Positions 44,373 to 56,035 are shown, counted from the first letter of the stretch. The stretch is 60,000 nucleotides of DNA from Hydractinia symbiolongicarpus (GCF_029227915.1 NC_079875.1:13701001-13761000), one strand, 5' to 3'. Notes: a model not told the origin generated them from the letters alone. Program-made: numbers and translations.

Positions 44373-45111
44373 ACTAAACATGGATTTTGTCCCACAAGTA
44401 ACTTCATAGTTTTTTGCTTATATTCCATATAGGATGCGAGCAAAATTTCTAGATAAGCACATTTTTAGGATATTTTTAACTTGTTGTCAAATTTTGCTCT
44501 TATAGAGTATAAAAAAAGCGTTTAAGTTAAAAGAGAAGCGTTTTTACTTCTTTTAAAGATAATAGAAACCAGGTTAATTTTATTTACTTTAATTTATAAC
44601 TAAGATTAAAAGTATGCTTCACGATTCATGTTTTGCTACGCATATTATTGTTCTCGCACGGGATCTTATTAACTGACAAAACTGATAACACAAGTTGGAT
44701 AACAAGAATGTTGTCTGGCATACTTTAAAAACAAGAGAATCGTTTGTGGCTTAATTTTTTTATAGGTAAACACATCATAACTAAAGTATTATAATATTTC
44801 CACCCAGTCTATATTTGCAGTTCAAAGGTTAATGCAGACTATTTTTTGCTTAAGAAGTCCAAAGTACAAGTTGAAATATAATCCTGATTTTGCAATAATA
44901 CCATTAGGATAGCTTTGAATTTTTTTAAAGGGGTTCATTGGAAACAAGAATTCTGTAGAGACATTAGAGACATGAATAAACTTGTTCATATTTGTCTGAG
45001 TGTATTATTATTTTTTTTTTGAGATTTTTGTCTTAAGGTTTAAATCTTATATTTATTATTGATAATTATTAAAAATATATAGTTATTAGAGCTGTTTATT
45101 TAGAAGTCGAG
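44373..45111. other. Intergenic, no gene seen
   Basis: AT-rich sequence without recognised features, lying between the foldback element and the promoter-side inverted repeat of the P450. Confidence 0.45.
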
Positions 45112-45312
45112 CCAGTCCAGTTGCAGGACCAGCCCATCTACTGTGGTCTCGCCTAAATGCAATTTTCAGAGGAAGTTAAAATTTCATTTATATGGAGAGA
45201 CAAACTGGCCCGCTTGATGAGATCTCGCTTTTTTTACCTAAGATCTTGGCAAGCGGGCTGGATGAAACTCCATATAAACGGTAACAAAGCGGGCTAGCTC
45301 GCCTAGGCTAGT
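45112..45312. repeat. Inverted-repeat (MITE-like) block upstream of the P450
   Basis: TTATATGGAGAGACAAACTG with CCCGCTTG (45190-45218) is answered in reverse by CAAGCGGGCTGGATGAAACT with CCATATAAACGG (45249-45281). The flanks repeat CCAGTCCAG / GGACCAGCCC and CGGGCTAGCTCG. This looks like a small hairpin MITE of the type built around AGCCCGCTTG. It ends about 125 bp before the P450 start codon, so it sits in the promoter region. Confidence 0.6.
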
Positions 45313-45343
45313 TGGTTTATCTCAAATAATTTAATTCTTTTGT

Positions 45344-45351
45344 TATAAAAA
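45344..45351 (+). promoter_or_regulatory. Possible TATA box of the P450
   Basis: TATAAAAA lies 93 bp upstream of the ATG, which would give a 5' UTR of about 60 nt. AT-rich surroundings make a chance match possible. A splice-acceptor-like CTTTAG at 45380-45385 offers the alternative of a spliced 5' UTR. Confidence 0.35.
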
Positions 45352-45436
45352 TTATTTTCTGAGAAAATTTTATACTTCTTTAGGTAACGCTACAATTCAT
45401 TTCAAGCAGCTTCAAGCATTTTTCAAAACACTGCCA

Positions 45437-46924
45437 ATGTGGACATCAATTATGCTTCAACTTATAATCACATTCATTGTGATTATTTTCACCACATGTT
45501 TACTTCTTAATCTTTTTTGGAAATACCATATTTCAAAGTTATCCTTCATCCCAAGTGCACCCCATTTTCCATGGCTTGGAATAGCACCATACCTACATAA
45601 GAAGCCACATTTAATGTTTCAACAAATACTGCAGTATTCAAAAAAATATGGCAACCTCTATATCGTTTGGTTCGCTCATATACCAGCAATATTTTCTTCT
45701 ACAGTTGAATATTCCGAAGCTGTACTCGGTAGCAAAGATATGCTAAAGAAGTCCACTTTGTATTGGCCTTTATTGGAGTGGCTTGGAACTGGATTGTTGA
45801 CAAGTTATGGAAGCAAGTGGAAACAGAGAAGGAGAGCAATTACACCAACATTTCATTTCACCATACTGAATGATTTTGTGGAGATATTTACACGCCAGGC
45901 GGAATCGTTAGTTTCCAGATTTGACTTAAAATGTAACACTGGAAAAGCAATTGATATCCAGTTTCCTGTCAGTCTGGCTGTCCTAGACGTTATCTGTGAG
46001 ACTGCAATGGGTGTTAAAACCAATGCCCAAGAAAGCTCCAATTCAGATTACGCCAAAGCAGTGTTCTCCCTAAATGGACATCTACAGAAGCGGCAATGGA
46101 ATCCATGGCTTTGGCCCAAGTTTATTTATCAACTTACACAGTCTGGAAAGAACTATTACAAGGATTTAAAAATTCTGCATGACTATACCGTAAGCGTCAT
46201 TAACAAACGCATCGAATCCAGAAAAGCAGCAGATGCTACAACTAGTGATGTGCCGCAAAAAAAGGCTTTCCTGGACATGCTACTCGACTTGTACGACAAG
46301 GGAGAGATTGATGTTGAAGGAATTCGAGAAGAAGTGGATACATTCATGTTTGAAGGACATGATACTACTGCTGCAGGATTGAGTTGGATTATCTATCTAC
46401 TTGGAAGGTATCCCAAGGTTCAGGAAAAACTGCATCAGGAAATTGACAAAATAGAGGAAAGGAGTGGATGTTTTATTGATAAATTAAAAGAATGCAAGTA
46501 TTTAGAGCATGTGATAAAGGAGGGATTGAGGTTGCATCCACCTGTTGCTCTTTTTGCCCGAGTGCTTGAGCAAGACACAAAGATCGACGGTCACATTGTA
46601 CCTAAAGGCACTGAAATTGGAGTCTTTGTTAAAGCCTTGCATTTGAATCCAAAATATTGGAATGAGCCAGAAAAATTTAACCCAGATCGTTTTGGCGAGG
46701 ATAGTTTCTCAAAAAGAAATCCGTACATTTACGTTCCATTTTCAGCTGGATCTCGAAATTGCATCGGTCAAAAATTTGCCATGTTGGAAGAAAAAATATT
46801 TCTGTATCACATCATGTCTAAGTTTCGTGTGGAGTCTGTGCAAAAGGAATGCGAAGTGGAAGAATCTTTTGAAATTATTCACAGATCTACAAATGGACTC
46901 TGGATAAAGTTTTTTTCTAGATAA
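45437..46924 (+). CDS. Intronless CYP4-class cytochrome P450
   Basis: 495 residues, the normal length for a microsomal P450, in one uninterrupted exon with start context GCCAATGTGG. Residues about 6-28 form an N-terminal membrane anchor, followed by a Pro-rich hinge (PSAPHFPWLG). The oxygen-binding I helix carries the CYP4 signature EVDTFMFEGHDTT at residues 299-311. The K helix ExxR is E362-G-L-R365. FNPDRF is the PERF-type block. FSAGSRNCIG places the haem-binding cysteine at C442. Known role of the class: NADPH-dependent mono-oxygenation, often omega-hydroxylation of fatty acids, at the ER; the actual substrate here is unknown. All catalytic landmarks are present, so the enzyme should be active. 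A dead relative lies 4.2 kb upstream on the same strand. Confidence 0.95.
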   Translation: MWTSIMLQLIITFIVIIFTTCLLLNLFWKYHISKLSFIPSAPHFPWLGIAPYLHKKPHLMFQQILQYSKKYGNLYIVWFAHIPAIFSSTVEYSEAVLGSKDMLKKSTLYWPLLEWLGTGLLTSYGSKWKQRRRAITPTFHFTILNDFVEIFTRQAESLVSRFDLKCNTGKAIDIQFPVSLAVLDVICETAMGVKTNAQESSNSDYAKAVFSLNGHLQKRQWNPWLWPKFIYQLTQSGKNYYKDLKILHDYTVSVINKRIESRKAADATTSDVPQKKAFLDMLLDLYDKGEIDVEGIREEVDTFMFEGHDTTAAGLSWIIYLLGRYPKVQEKLHQEIDKIEERSGCFIDKLKECKYLEHVIKEGLRLHPPVALFARVLEQDTKIDGHIVPKGTEIGVFVKALHLNPKYWNEPEKFNPDRFGEDSFSKRNPYIYVPFSAGSRNCIGQKFAMLEEKIFLYHIMSKFRVESVQKECEVEESFEIIHRSTNGLWIKFFSR

Positions 46925-47176
46925 ACATGTCAAAACAGGCGAAAAAAAATATCTAACCTAATTTAGATGAATTGTAGGTGTTGATATTAGCGATACAAAG
47001 AAAATTTATTTTGTAATGGATTTAAAAACAGTTTAATTAGTTACATTAGACTGTTGACCCGATTTATATGAGTTCAATTCTTAGGGAAATTGTCGAAGGG
47101 CATGATTTAATTAAACAAAGGACAAAATTGTGATGCCTAGCAATCCTGTCACCACTTTTAGTTAGTGCTGGCATAA

Positions 47177-47182
47177 AATAAA
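47177..47182 (+). promoter_or_regulatory. P450 poly(A) signal candidate
   Basis: AATAAA, about 250 nt after the P450 stop codon, the first canonical hexamer downstream of the gene. Confidence 0.45.
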
Positions 47183-47201
47183 TAGGTCATGGCTACATAT
47201 T

Positions 47202-47350
47202 TAGCATATTGTAAAACTCTTTTATATAATGTAATATGATAAAATTATACGAAAGGCTTAGACTTTATTACATAGTTAGCATATTGTAATACTTTTTAAT
47301 ATAATGTAATATGATAACAATGTACGAAAGGCTTGAACTTGATTACTTTA
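47202..47350. repeat. 75-bp tandem duplication after the P450
   Basis: The unit at 47202-47276 (starting TAGCATATTGTAA) is repeated at 47277-47350 with scattered changes. Shared blocks include ATATAATGTAATATGATAA and ACGAAAGGCTT. Confidence 0.85.
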
Positions 47351-50300
47351 TTTCACAGACCATACAACGATTTTATCCTAGAATTTCCTACAGGTACACG
47401 TTTTACGGTAATCAAGTGCAGTTGGAAAGGGGTAAGCTGACATTTCAGCCCCAATAATTCATTACATCATGGAACAAGTGTTTTTTTAATCGGTAAAAGG
47501 AATTTTAAAGTTTTTTTAAATATTCCATCAACTTGAATCGAATTAATATGATATTTTGATGTTGTATCTTACAGTCTCGATTTTATTACCTGACTCCATC
47601 TCATATGAGACTTTTATATGTTCTTGTTTACTATGAAAGTTATTTTGTTTCTTTTATGGTGCCATTTTAAAAATGGCTTCCCAAACCAATTAGTAAAGCT
47701 CCATATAAAGCCCTGTCAAAATAAGCTGTAAACCCCGGTTATTTTTCGTTACTAGTATCAGTCAGGTAATAATTTGTGATATTAAGTATTTTCTGGTTTT
47801 TTTTCACACGTGGTGTAAAATTTCTTTTATTCTTTAAAAAAAGACATTTAAAAGAATTATACATGCACCTTTCTTGTAAATTCTTATACAAGTTTTCACA
47901 TTAGTGTGTTTTTCCTAACGTAGTGTGTGGTCACATGGTACGTCCACTACGTAAAACAAATTTTTCTCAATATTTTTATATGTGTCAAAAGCTAAAGACT
48001 TCACTTAAATTTAAGTTTTACCTAAAGTAAGGTCCTTGTTTGGCTGCATATAGGTACCACTCCCCTAGAGAAACTGTACTACTATGTATAAAAATACGTG
48101 CGCGCTGGAAATTAGAGGAAAGCCAATTACGCTAATTTAGCTGTCAAAAATGACCTATGTTGGTTAATTAGAGGATGATTAGGCACGTGCATTAAAACCG
48201 TTATTTCTATTCCCCTTTTGTTTTTTATTTACCTTTTCTTTCTACTGTTCCGATTCTATCATATGCAGTCATCTACCAACGACACCTAATGGCATTTTAA
48301 AAGAAGGAATTATTTTCAGAGTATTGCAATTAAACATAAAAGGATCTATTTAAACATTCCTTTGATCATATTTTATTGTTGCTTTCATTATGGCTATATA
48401 GTTTGTAATTATCAAGTACACGTTCATAGTTCTAGTACATCTCATTTGAGATACAAAAGCTGTGAAAGTAGATTAATTGACCAACTAGACAGCTGCTACA
48501 GATTCAAACTTTTATAGTCTCTGGCATGAGTCGGCTGGCATTTAATCCCAAAACTTTCCGCACTAGAAGTAAACGCTTTATACTTAAATGCTAATATTTT
48601 TTGTACCATCTACCGCGTGTTTAAAGCATTTTCCAAACTATCCTGAATATCTCAAATGATTTCGATTGGTGAAGAAACAGATTATTTTTGTGAAAGTGTA
48701 CGAATATTTAAGAAGAAAACTGAGATGATGTAAGACAATACATGTTTCCCATGATTTTGATGTTTTGACTTTAAGATCATATTCAGCGTCATTAATTTGG
48801 TGTGTGTATAAATTTTCAACTTCCGGCATGCTGTTTTAGTGGTATCGATGTTACGTCAAAGTATTCCTAATTTTCGAAACCAACTTTTACTACAAAAGCC
48901 TCAGTTTCAACCAGAGGTCAATTATCAATTATCACCTAATTTAAAAAAACTGTTTTAAAGCAGCCAATCAAAACTCTTATTTTGCATTTCTAATTTTTTG
49001 TCTAGGTGTTGACCAAATAAAAAATACCCCATTCAACAGGCTGTTTGTTTGCTCTTTGAATCTGAATTCACATATTATCAAGTTTCAGGTAAGGATTTCA
49101 AAAATCACATTCATCTTGTTTGTCAAAGTCGAGAAATAGCAGCGCCACATCGAAGAAAACTAATCCAGGAAGGGTGTATTACGTAACTATGAAAAACAAC
49201 AAATGAGTAAAACGAAATGATAGACAATTTCTAAAGGTCTTTCGGAAAGAGTCAACTTGTTCTTTTACGGGCGGTAAGCTTCAAGTAAGTGTTAGAGAAA
49301 GTGGCAAACATTTAAGTCATTTTGAAGTCATTACGTTGCTGATTGTCTAAATAATCAAATTGTTACGTAGGAGATCATATCAAAATGGCTTTGCGCCATT
49401 AATTGATCTACTGACACGTAGCTAAACACATGGTTCTCACCATGAGTCAACAACAAGTACATGCAGTGTCCAAAAAGCTAGAATGACAAAAAAATTATAC
49501 ATCTTATACGTTATAGCTAACCCGTCCGAAAGCTTTTGATGACGTCACAGAAAATGTGCTCCATGTTGTCTCCTATTAACCTTTTGACGTAAAATGTTTG
49601 CTACTATTTCCAAGTTATTTAGATTAAACCATTTAAACACACTGCAGTAGTTACAAAAGTCACAGACACAAAGTTCTGTTCCGGCTGTCCATCCCTTAAC
49701 GCATTTGTGTTTCCGTAACACGACGTTTTTCTTGCGAGCAAACAGACAGAATACGGCTTATATTGATATAGAGAGGTACGAAGGTGCCTTAATTATTAAA
49801 GAGTTAATTATGAGCGCTGGATTTTTGTATAGTAGGAACAATACTCATTAGCTAAAAGTCACAAAGCAATTAAAGTAGTTAAGAATCTATTGAAACATAG
49901 TAGAAACTCAAAACAAAAACATACGCGAGCACGCGCATGCGCATAATTTATGAGAGTGAGAAATGTTTGAACGTTTTTGGCAAGTAATCGACTTATGTTT
50001 ATATTGGCAAAGGAGTGTAATTTTTGTCTTTTTTGTGTTTTTTTCCATTACTTCTTAAACAGGTAGGATGACGCTTTTGTTTTGATTTTAATTTTTTTAT
50101 GCACAAGAACAAATTGCTGATAAGAATTTATATGCTTTTACTCACAGATTTATTTCGTTTAATGAGAACTCAATTTAAATAAATATCAATATATTACGAT
50201 GGGAACTATCGATAATTTTAATTTTATTGAAGGTCAGACTATTAAAGGGGCTACGGAACGGCTGTTGGTTTTCGACTTTAGTGACTTACACGAAAGTCGA

Positions 50301-51800
50301 GCTCATGGTAGTGGAAAACAAAAATGGCTATTTTTCCGGCATGTATGTAATTTACAGACTCGAACATTTAGATATATATAGAATTTTTATCTTCTCCAGC
50401 CTTGGTCATGTTTTCATCCAGAATGAGTCTTGCTGAAATATTTCTTTGTAATGTAATTTTTCGAAAAAAAATATTGAACCAAGGAGCAAAGTGCGCCGGT
50501 CGGTTTTTTGCGCAAAACGCGTTTGCCGGATTTTAATATGTGCGGGGGATATACGGAATGTGAGCATTTTAACCGGTTCTATTATTCCGCAGTTGGAGGA
50601 ATATTCAGAGTCATCTTGTTTCAGTTATTTCTCATGTGAAGTCTCATATGAAAATTTTACAGGTAATATCTGCACAGAGTTTACGATTCCATATCTTAAT
50701 TCAATAAGTTTCCTCACTCTTTAGTTATAGGTTTTTTAAACGTAATTGATGTTAACGTTATTTCATATAACCAAGAAGTTTTAAACCTACCTCTGTCTCT
50801 CTCTTTAAACCTCCTTGATATAAAATAACTTATATTTAAAGGGATCAGTTCAAAGTAGATTTAATTGCTGTCGTAGTCGACGCGGATTTAGCTACTTTGT
50901 TTCAACTTAGAGGTTTCTTCCTCCAAGATTTCATGTACGGAGGCTTTTTGAAGCCGATAGATAAGTCTTTAAGTCACGCGACTTTACATTGTAGCCTCTT
51001 ATTAAAAATCATTCTTGAAATTAATTCTCTGCGGTAGAAAGTTCTGGCTCTTTCAGGACCTTTATACAAAAATACAAGTTTTCTTTCCTATAGATTTGAA
51101 TAGCCAATTAAAAATAGCAGTAGTTTTTTCTGTAGACAATTAAAAATAAAAAATATTTCGCGTAGTTTAGTCAATCTAAGTGCATGAAAAACTCTGCCTT
51201 ATGTTAATATGATGGAAAGAAGACTTGATTTTGTGTGACAAAAATGAAAACCGTGCCCAGATACAGTCGGCTATACACACAATTTGAAGAACAAATTTAC
51301 CGTCGCTAGAGTGTTATTTTGACGTATTTTCTTGCTTATTGGTTCGTTGTTGATTTAATCAACGACTTACTTTTTTTCAAATCACATTTAATGCTTTAAC
51401 TACTAGTTTCTATAACATTTCCCCTTCACTTGGTCCAGCAAAAAGAATCTTTGTTTGAAGCCTTTTCAATTAAACAATTTTTTTAATTTGTCGCAAGGGA
51501 GTTTGAATTTGTTTTTTAACATCTTAATACTAAATAAAATTCCTTTTCACTTATTCCCAACAATGGGTGATTAAGAATAATTAACAACTCACTGTGGTGA
51601 TAATTGGTATTCTCGCCTCATAGGTTCGGCAAAGCACGTATACAATACACGTATTTTCGCCTCGTGGGCTTGACAATGCAACATAAAACATAAACCGGCT
51701 AATTAAGCGTGATACACACGCTTGAAAAACATAAATACAGCACAATAAGCATCAATTTCCGACTAACTTCACAACTATAAGGAACAGCATGATGATCAGC
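47351..51800. other. Intergenic, no gene seen
   Basis: Long AT-rich stretch. Short frames near 50199-50724 have no recognisable motif and no convincing splice structure. A purine/pyrimidine-alternating GCACGCGCATGCGCA run occurs near 49930. Nothing else stands out. Confidence 0.4.
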
Positions 51801-51817
51801 GACTGGATAAGAAAACT

Positions 51818-52084
51818 TCACCAGTCCATGGAGCCAAACGTGAGAGCTTTATAGCCTTTTTTCGGAGAAGAAAAACCGTGGAGATGACCATTTGTCATGC
51901 CATGCATCTTACAATATATATCTTCGTACTCTGTTTTTTCGCAATTTTTATCATAAACTTGAAGTTTGGTGGTACATGAAAAATAAAAGATATGAAGAAC
52001 ATCAAACATTTTTAGCAAAAGTTTGCGATGCCAAGACCAACTGACGATCGAGGAAGAACCCTTAAATACTAACTCACTGCGCAT
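51818..52084 (-). CDS. Hypothetical short reading frame
   Basis: A minus-strand frame of 88 codons from 52084, or 63 codons from the internal ATG at 52009, whose context AAAAATG is better. A TATTTAAGG box lies on the minus strand at about 52062-52070, placed sensibly for the internal start. The shorter form begins with a hydrophobic stretch (FDVLHIFYF) and then has three Cys within 30 residues, so a small secreted peptide is conceivable. No homolog is recognised and it may be chance. Confidence 0.2.
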   Translation of the reverse strand: MRSELVFKGSSSIVSWSWHRKLLLKMFDVLHIFYFSCTTKLQVYDKNCEKTEYEDIYCKMHGMTNGHLHGFSSPKKGYKALTFGSMDW

Positions 52085-52280
52085 GCGCAGTCAGACCCGC
52101 AAAACAATACCGTACAGAATCCGAAAAGAAACTTAGTTTCCAACAATCTGCAATAGTGAAAACCTCGCATCTAGCGAGTTTGTTTTGATTTCTCCCTTCG
52201 TTGCCATATTTTTTTTATTTTTATTTCTATTTAGATGCCTGATTTCTTTTAGAATTCTTTAACAACATCTTCTCATAAAC

Positions 52281-52904
52281 TTATTCGGTCAGGGGTTTTT
52301 CAATTATATTATGACAATAACTTTTGATAGGCTAGTTCAAATAGAATCAAACTTAGGAGATTTATAGTACGTCACAAAAAGAACAAAATTGCGGTAATAA
52401 ATTTTTGGTTGCGTCAGCACATTTTCTGTTACATCAACCAAAGCTTGAAATTTTTTCAAAATGCCACCGTCTGCTTAAAATTGAATGTTTGCAATCTGTT
52501 TGCAAAGTTTCTGAGAGCTTAATAAAATTATTTAGCATATTTTTGTTTTTTACATAGATCGCCCGAAAAATTGCCAAAAATCGCCCGAAAATCCGTTTTT
52601 CCCCGATTTTTGGGTAAAATCCAAATAAATCAGGAAATCGGATTAATCAAGTGTTCAAAACATAGAAAATGATTCTTCTTGATGAAATAAAATTGTGTTG
52701 TAGTTTCAAGTTCTAAGGACAATCCTAACAAATGCTATTACATCTTCCCAGTTATGAAGGTTTCATAGAGATTTTTAGGGGTAGTGCTAAGTAATAGCCA
52801 ATATCAAAGCCTCCGACAGGCATGGGACTTAAAAATACTGAAACTCAGTAAGTATCATAGCCATGTAACGTAGCGTTAAAGAGATATTAAAAGAAATCCG
52901 TCGG
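52281..52904 (+). mobile_element. Old truncated copy of the TTAA MITE
   Basis: Begins TTATTCGGTCAGGGGTTTTT and follows the complete element at 56653-57396 block by block (ATAACTTTTGATAGG, GCGTCAGCACATTTTCTG, TTTCATAGAGATTTTTAGGG, CAGTAAGTATCATAGCCATG). Its first bases are changed and its 3' terminal repeat is lost just after CCGTCGGGG. Confidence 0.85.
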
Positions 52905-53262
52905 GGAAACCGCACATTACCAGAACAGACATTACCAAACATAATCACAAGGAACGCAAAATTTGTAACTGAGAAAATTAAAAAATTACTAAAACAAGTT
53001 AGCAGTTTTAAAGACAGAATGAAAGAAATTGGAAATAAGGAAGTTAATGACAAACTAAAGGACCTGGATAAGGAAGTGAAAAAGTACATTAAACAGACAT
53101 ACATCACGAGATGACAACAGGCTATGAACAATAATATTTAAATTGCTGGACTGAAAAGACAAACTTTTAATACTAAAAAATGCTAACAGATTCAAGGATA
53201 CGAACATTTATGTTATCAAGGATTTTTCAGGTGTAACAAACAAAACCAAAAAGGAACTGTAA
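52905..53262 (+). pseudogene. LINE ORF1p-like fragment
   Basis: One frame reads through a Lys-rich, coiled-coil-like stretch (FVTEKIKKLLKQVSSFKDR, then VNDKLKDLDKEVKKYI) to a stop at 53113. After a frameshift, 53157-53262 reads KNANRFKDTNIYVIKDFSG and ends near TKKEL. The order coiled coil, then a block like G-x-x-I-x-x-D-F-S-x-x-T...K-x-L, resembles ORF1 proteins of L1/CR1-type LINEs. No RT follows. It is a fragment, and the family call is tentative. Confidence 0.4.
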
Positions 53263-53443
53263 TTTTGATAATTCCAACGTTTTTCATGACTATTGTAATT
53301 GTATTACTCATACAAATTTCTAAACAAGTAGTAGATATAACTAATCACTTTAATGAGTATTGTACTTAATTTAAATCTTTTTTAGCAGAAAAAATCTATT
53401 AAGTGATAAGTCACTTAAATGAATTTGCTGACAAGCATATTTC

Positions 53444-53662
53444 TTAATTATAAAGACCACACAGGGCAACACGTTTTCTGATCAGCAGTGAGATATCTAT
53501 CTGTTCAGACACCCTAACTTTAATATGTCGTTGGGTTTTGCCAACATAAGTAGCATTGCAGCTACTACACAAAAATATACAAACGACACTGGAAGCGGGA
53601 GTGTTAGGTATTTGGTCAAAAACACACTTTGTAATTGTTAATTGGAAATATGTAGCCGACAC
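53444..53662 (-). pseudogene. Penelope-like element GIY-YIG fragment
   Basis: The minus-strand frame has VVCIFLCSSCNATYVGKTQR followed by HIKVRVSEQ. This is the C-terminal GIY-YIG endonuclease of Penelope-like retroelements: a CxxC pair, N-A-T-Y-V-G-K-T, the catalytic Arg, then the R-x-x-E block (Glu with Gln where His is usual). About 73 codons survive; the reverse transcriptase part is absent. Confidence 0.7.
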
Positions 53663-53740
53663 TAATATATGGATAAAACAAAAACAATCTGAAAAAAATG
53701 TTTTCTTACGTTTTTTTAGTCCAAATTTTTATCCCTAAAA

Positions 53741-54540
53741 AACTTAAATGTAACTAAATCAAAGCAGTTCGTTTATTACATTATATGTATATTATGGAAA
53801 ATACATTACCTTCTTTTCAGCAGTTAGGATAAATATTAAAACGATTCAAAGTTAAGAACCAGAAATACAGTTCCAACCAATAAACACATATCTGCAACGC
53901 TAAGGAAAATATGTTGTTTCTAGTGCAGATGAAAATTACCTCTTTACGACGTTACGGCCGTTCGACAGCCACTTTGTAGTACAAGTTTTATTTTCAAAAT
54001 CAGGTTTGTGTATCTACATCATAACGCCACACACTAAATAATTTAAGTTATTTCTAGTGCATTCAAAAATGGAAAAGACCTTTTGTTACGATTTGCTACA
54101 TTGCAATTTTACAATTTCCAATTTTATGCAAAATTAATGGTATGTTGGTGCTAAGAAATCTCAAGAATTTAATACTTTAAATTGCGCCTGATTTGTTTCC
54201 AAGGTTCTGCTTTGTATTCTCTTATATTAAGGCGGCAATCATCATACTAAACTAGACAAACCGTACCTACACTTATTTGAACACCATAATCCCAATCTAC
54301 TGTTGCTATATCTCTCCATTAATGAATTAATCACCATCTTACATTTTTAACATTTTGCTACTTTTTTTTTACTATATTGTCATTCCAGAAATTTGAAATG
54401 TTTCCTAAAAACATACTACAAGGATAGGGTTTCAGAGTTGCATGAAATGAATTGATTGGTTTTAGCAGTAAATTTAAATAATGTTTTATTTCCATGTTTG
54501 GCGTGCAGAAATGTACTTTTATGAATTATTATTTGCTTTT
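53741..54540. other. Intergenic upstream of the DxD gene
   Basis: AT-rich and featureless. A splice-acceptor-like TTGCTTTTTAG at 54533-54543 suggests that the 5' UTR of the next gene may begin in an exon further upstream. Confidence 0.4.
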
Positions 54541-54548
54541 TAGATTAC

Positions 54549-54608
54549 ATGAGAAAACTTTGCACAAAACACCATAGTCGTGATGAAAGAAGCAGTACGT
54601 TACTTTAG
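54549..54608 (+). promoter_or_regulatory. Overlapping upstream reading frame
   Basis: An ATG at 54549 opens a 19-codon frame that ends in TAG at 54606, overlapping the true start at 54583 out of frame. If included in the mRNA it would lower translation of the main frame. Confidence 0.4.
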
Positions 54609-55545
54609 GGACTTTTTTACCGCTGTTGCGATTTCCGTGATTATTCTATCACCATATTGGTTGTACAAACAGTCACAAGTTTCCATTGAGTTAGTAATCA
54701 AGTCTGAAAGTGTCTTTCTACAAAAGAACAATGATCCACCATCTTTAAAAACAGCAGAAGGCACCACACGTAAGCCAAGTCCGGTGAACCTTTGTTCAAA
54801 TGATATGAAGGACGAACCAGGCTCGTGGATTCTGTCTTATTCTTTGAACGCTCGAAGAACAAAGAATGCAACCAAACGAATTTCTGTCCTTGCAACTGAA
54901 GCTGCTAATTCAGCTACCTACCATGACTGGATGCTGCGTGTGTACCATGATGGAAGTTTACCAAACAAAACGCAGCATGTTTTGACAAAGATACACAAAA
55001 ATTTACGTTTTTGTGATGTTAGGAAGATCTTGTTACTTGGCAATATATCACATTTGAAACGCAATTTTTGGAGATTGTTACCAATAGGCGATAGTACTGT
55101 TGACGTGACGTGCGTGCGAGATGTTGACAGTCCTTTACTAAATCGTGAATTCGACGCTGTAGAGCAATGGCTGGAAAGCGAAAAGTTATTTCACTGTATG
55201 CGAGATTCTCCGCAAGAGTCGAAGAGGATAACGAGTCACGGATTTTGCTTTCGTAATTACAAAAATAACACTGTCACGGAAATAGTCTTTCAAGAATTAA
55301 TTTCGAATCACGAGAAAGTTGATGAAGATTTACTTGACGAGCATGTTTGGCCTTTGGTAAAAACAGACGCAATACAGCACGACTCCTATCAATGCACGAA
55401 ATTTCCACAATCTCATGCTTTTCCCAGCAGGAGGCTGACAAGGACAAGCGGGTTTGTTGGATGTAAACGACCATGTTCCAACAACGTTCCGCCATGCCCT
55501 AAAGAATGCAGACCAAAAAAACATCAAGACTGGTCCTATTGCTAG
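54583..55545 (+). CDS. Type II membrane, DxD glycosyltransferase-like protein, intronless
   Basis: 320 residues from the ATG at 54583; the in-frame GTG before it is not a eukaryotic start. Residues about 11-28 are the only membrane segment and lie after a short charged tail, as in Golgi type II enzymes. Four N-glycosylation sequons follow (NAT, NKT, NIS, NNT). The lumenal part carries MLRVYHDGSLP, then FWRLLPIGDSTVD (F162 on), then R-D180-V-D182-S, a DxD-type metal and nucleotide-sugar site, then FDAVEQWLESEKLFHCMRD. The C-terminal part has DEHVWPLVKTDAIQHDSYQC, FPSRR, a GFVGC block and a Cys-rich tail. I recall these motifs from metazoan glycosyltransferase-like proteins of unknown specificity. 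Reaction and donor are not known. The segment after MRDSPQ looks shorter than usual, lacking a GGMWG-type loop, which could affect activity. Confidence 0.75.
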   Translation: MKEAVRYFRDFFTAVAISVIILSPYWLYKQSQVSIELVIKSESVFLQKNNDPPSLKTAEGTTRKPSPVNLCSNDMKDEPGSWILSYSLNARRTKNATKRISVLATEAANSATYHDWMLRVYHDGSLPNKTQHVLTKIHKNLRFCDVRKILLLGNISHLKRNFWRLLPIGDSTVDVTCVRDVDSPLLNREFDAVEQWLESEKLFHCMRDSPQESKRITSHGFCFRNYKNNTVTEIVFQELISNHEKVDEDLLDEHVWPLVKTDAIQHDSYQCTKFPQSHAFPSRRLTRTSGFVGCKRPCSNNVPPCPKECRPKKHQDWSYC

Positions 55546-56035
55546 ATTATTCTTCCACTATACCAACAACTCTATATCAGGCTGCATTTTGTTATTTATA
55601 AATCACTTAATTATTTGTAAATTTCACATTAGGTAAGTTTTTTGTCTATGTTAAGGAAACTGATTAGGAGTGAGTTTATTTTAAAGAATACTGTGAGCAC
55701 TATTAACCCTCGTTAGGCCGTCCCTTCCTTTGCCAGATTTTAATTTTTTATTATTCTTTTTTTGCTATGTTGTATGATACTTGTATGATAGTTTTCATAT
55801 TCTTTTGTTAGAAATAACTCGCTAAACCTCTTAGCTTCATACATTCTATGACCACAGATATTGAGTATTACTCGAAAATACCCACTAAGTGTCTATAAAG
55901 ATCAGTAAAATATAATGAATTCGTGCAGGATTATGATTAAAAGTAAAAATTGCACCTTAATTTTATGCAAATGATAATTGCAAACTTTCGCAGCTGGTCA
56001 AAACGTTTCTTTGTCTGATTCGTAGAGGTAAATTC
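55546..56035. other. 3' flank of the DxD gene
   Basis: No AATAAA occurs in the first 450 nt after the stop. The sequence is AT-rich with no other feature recognised. Confidence 0.4.
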
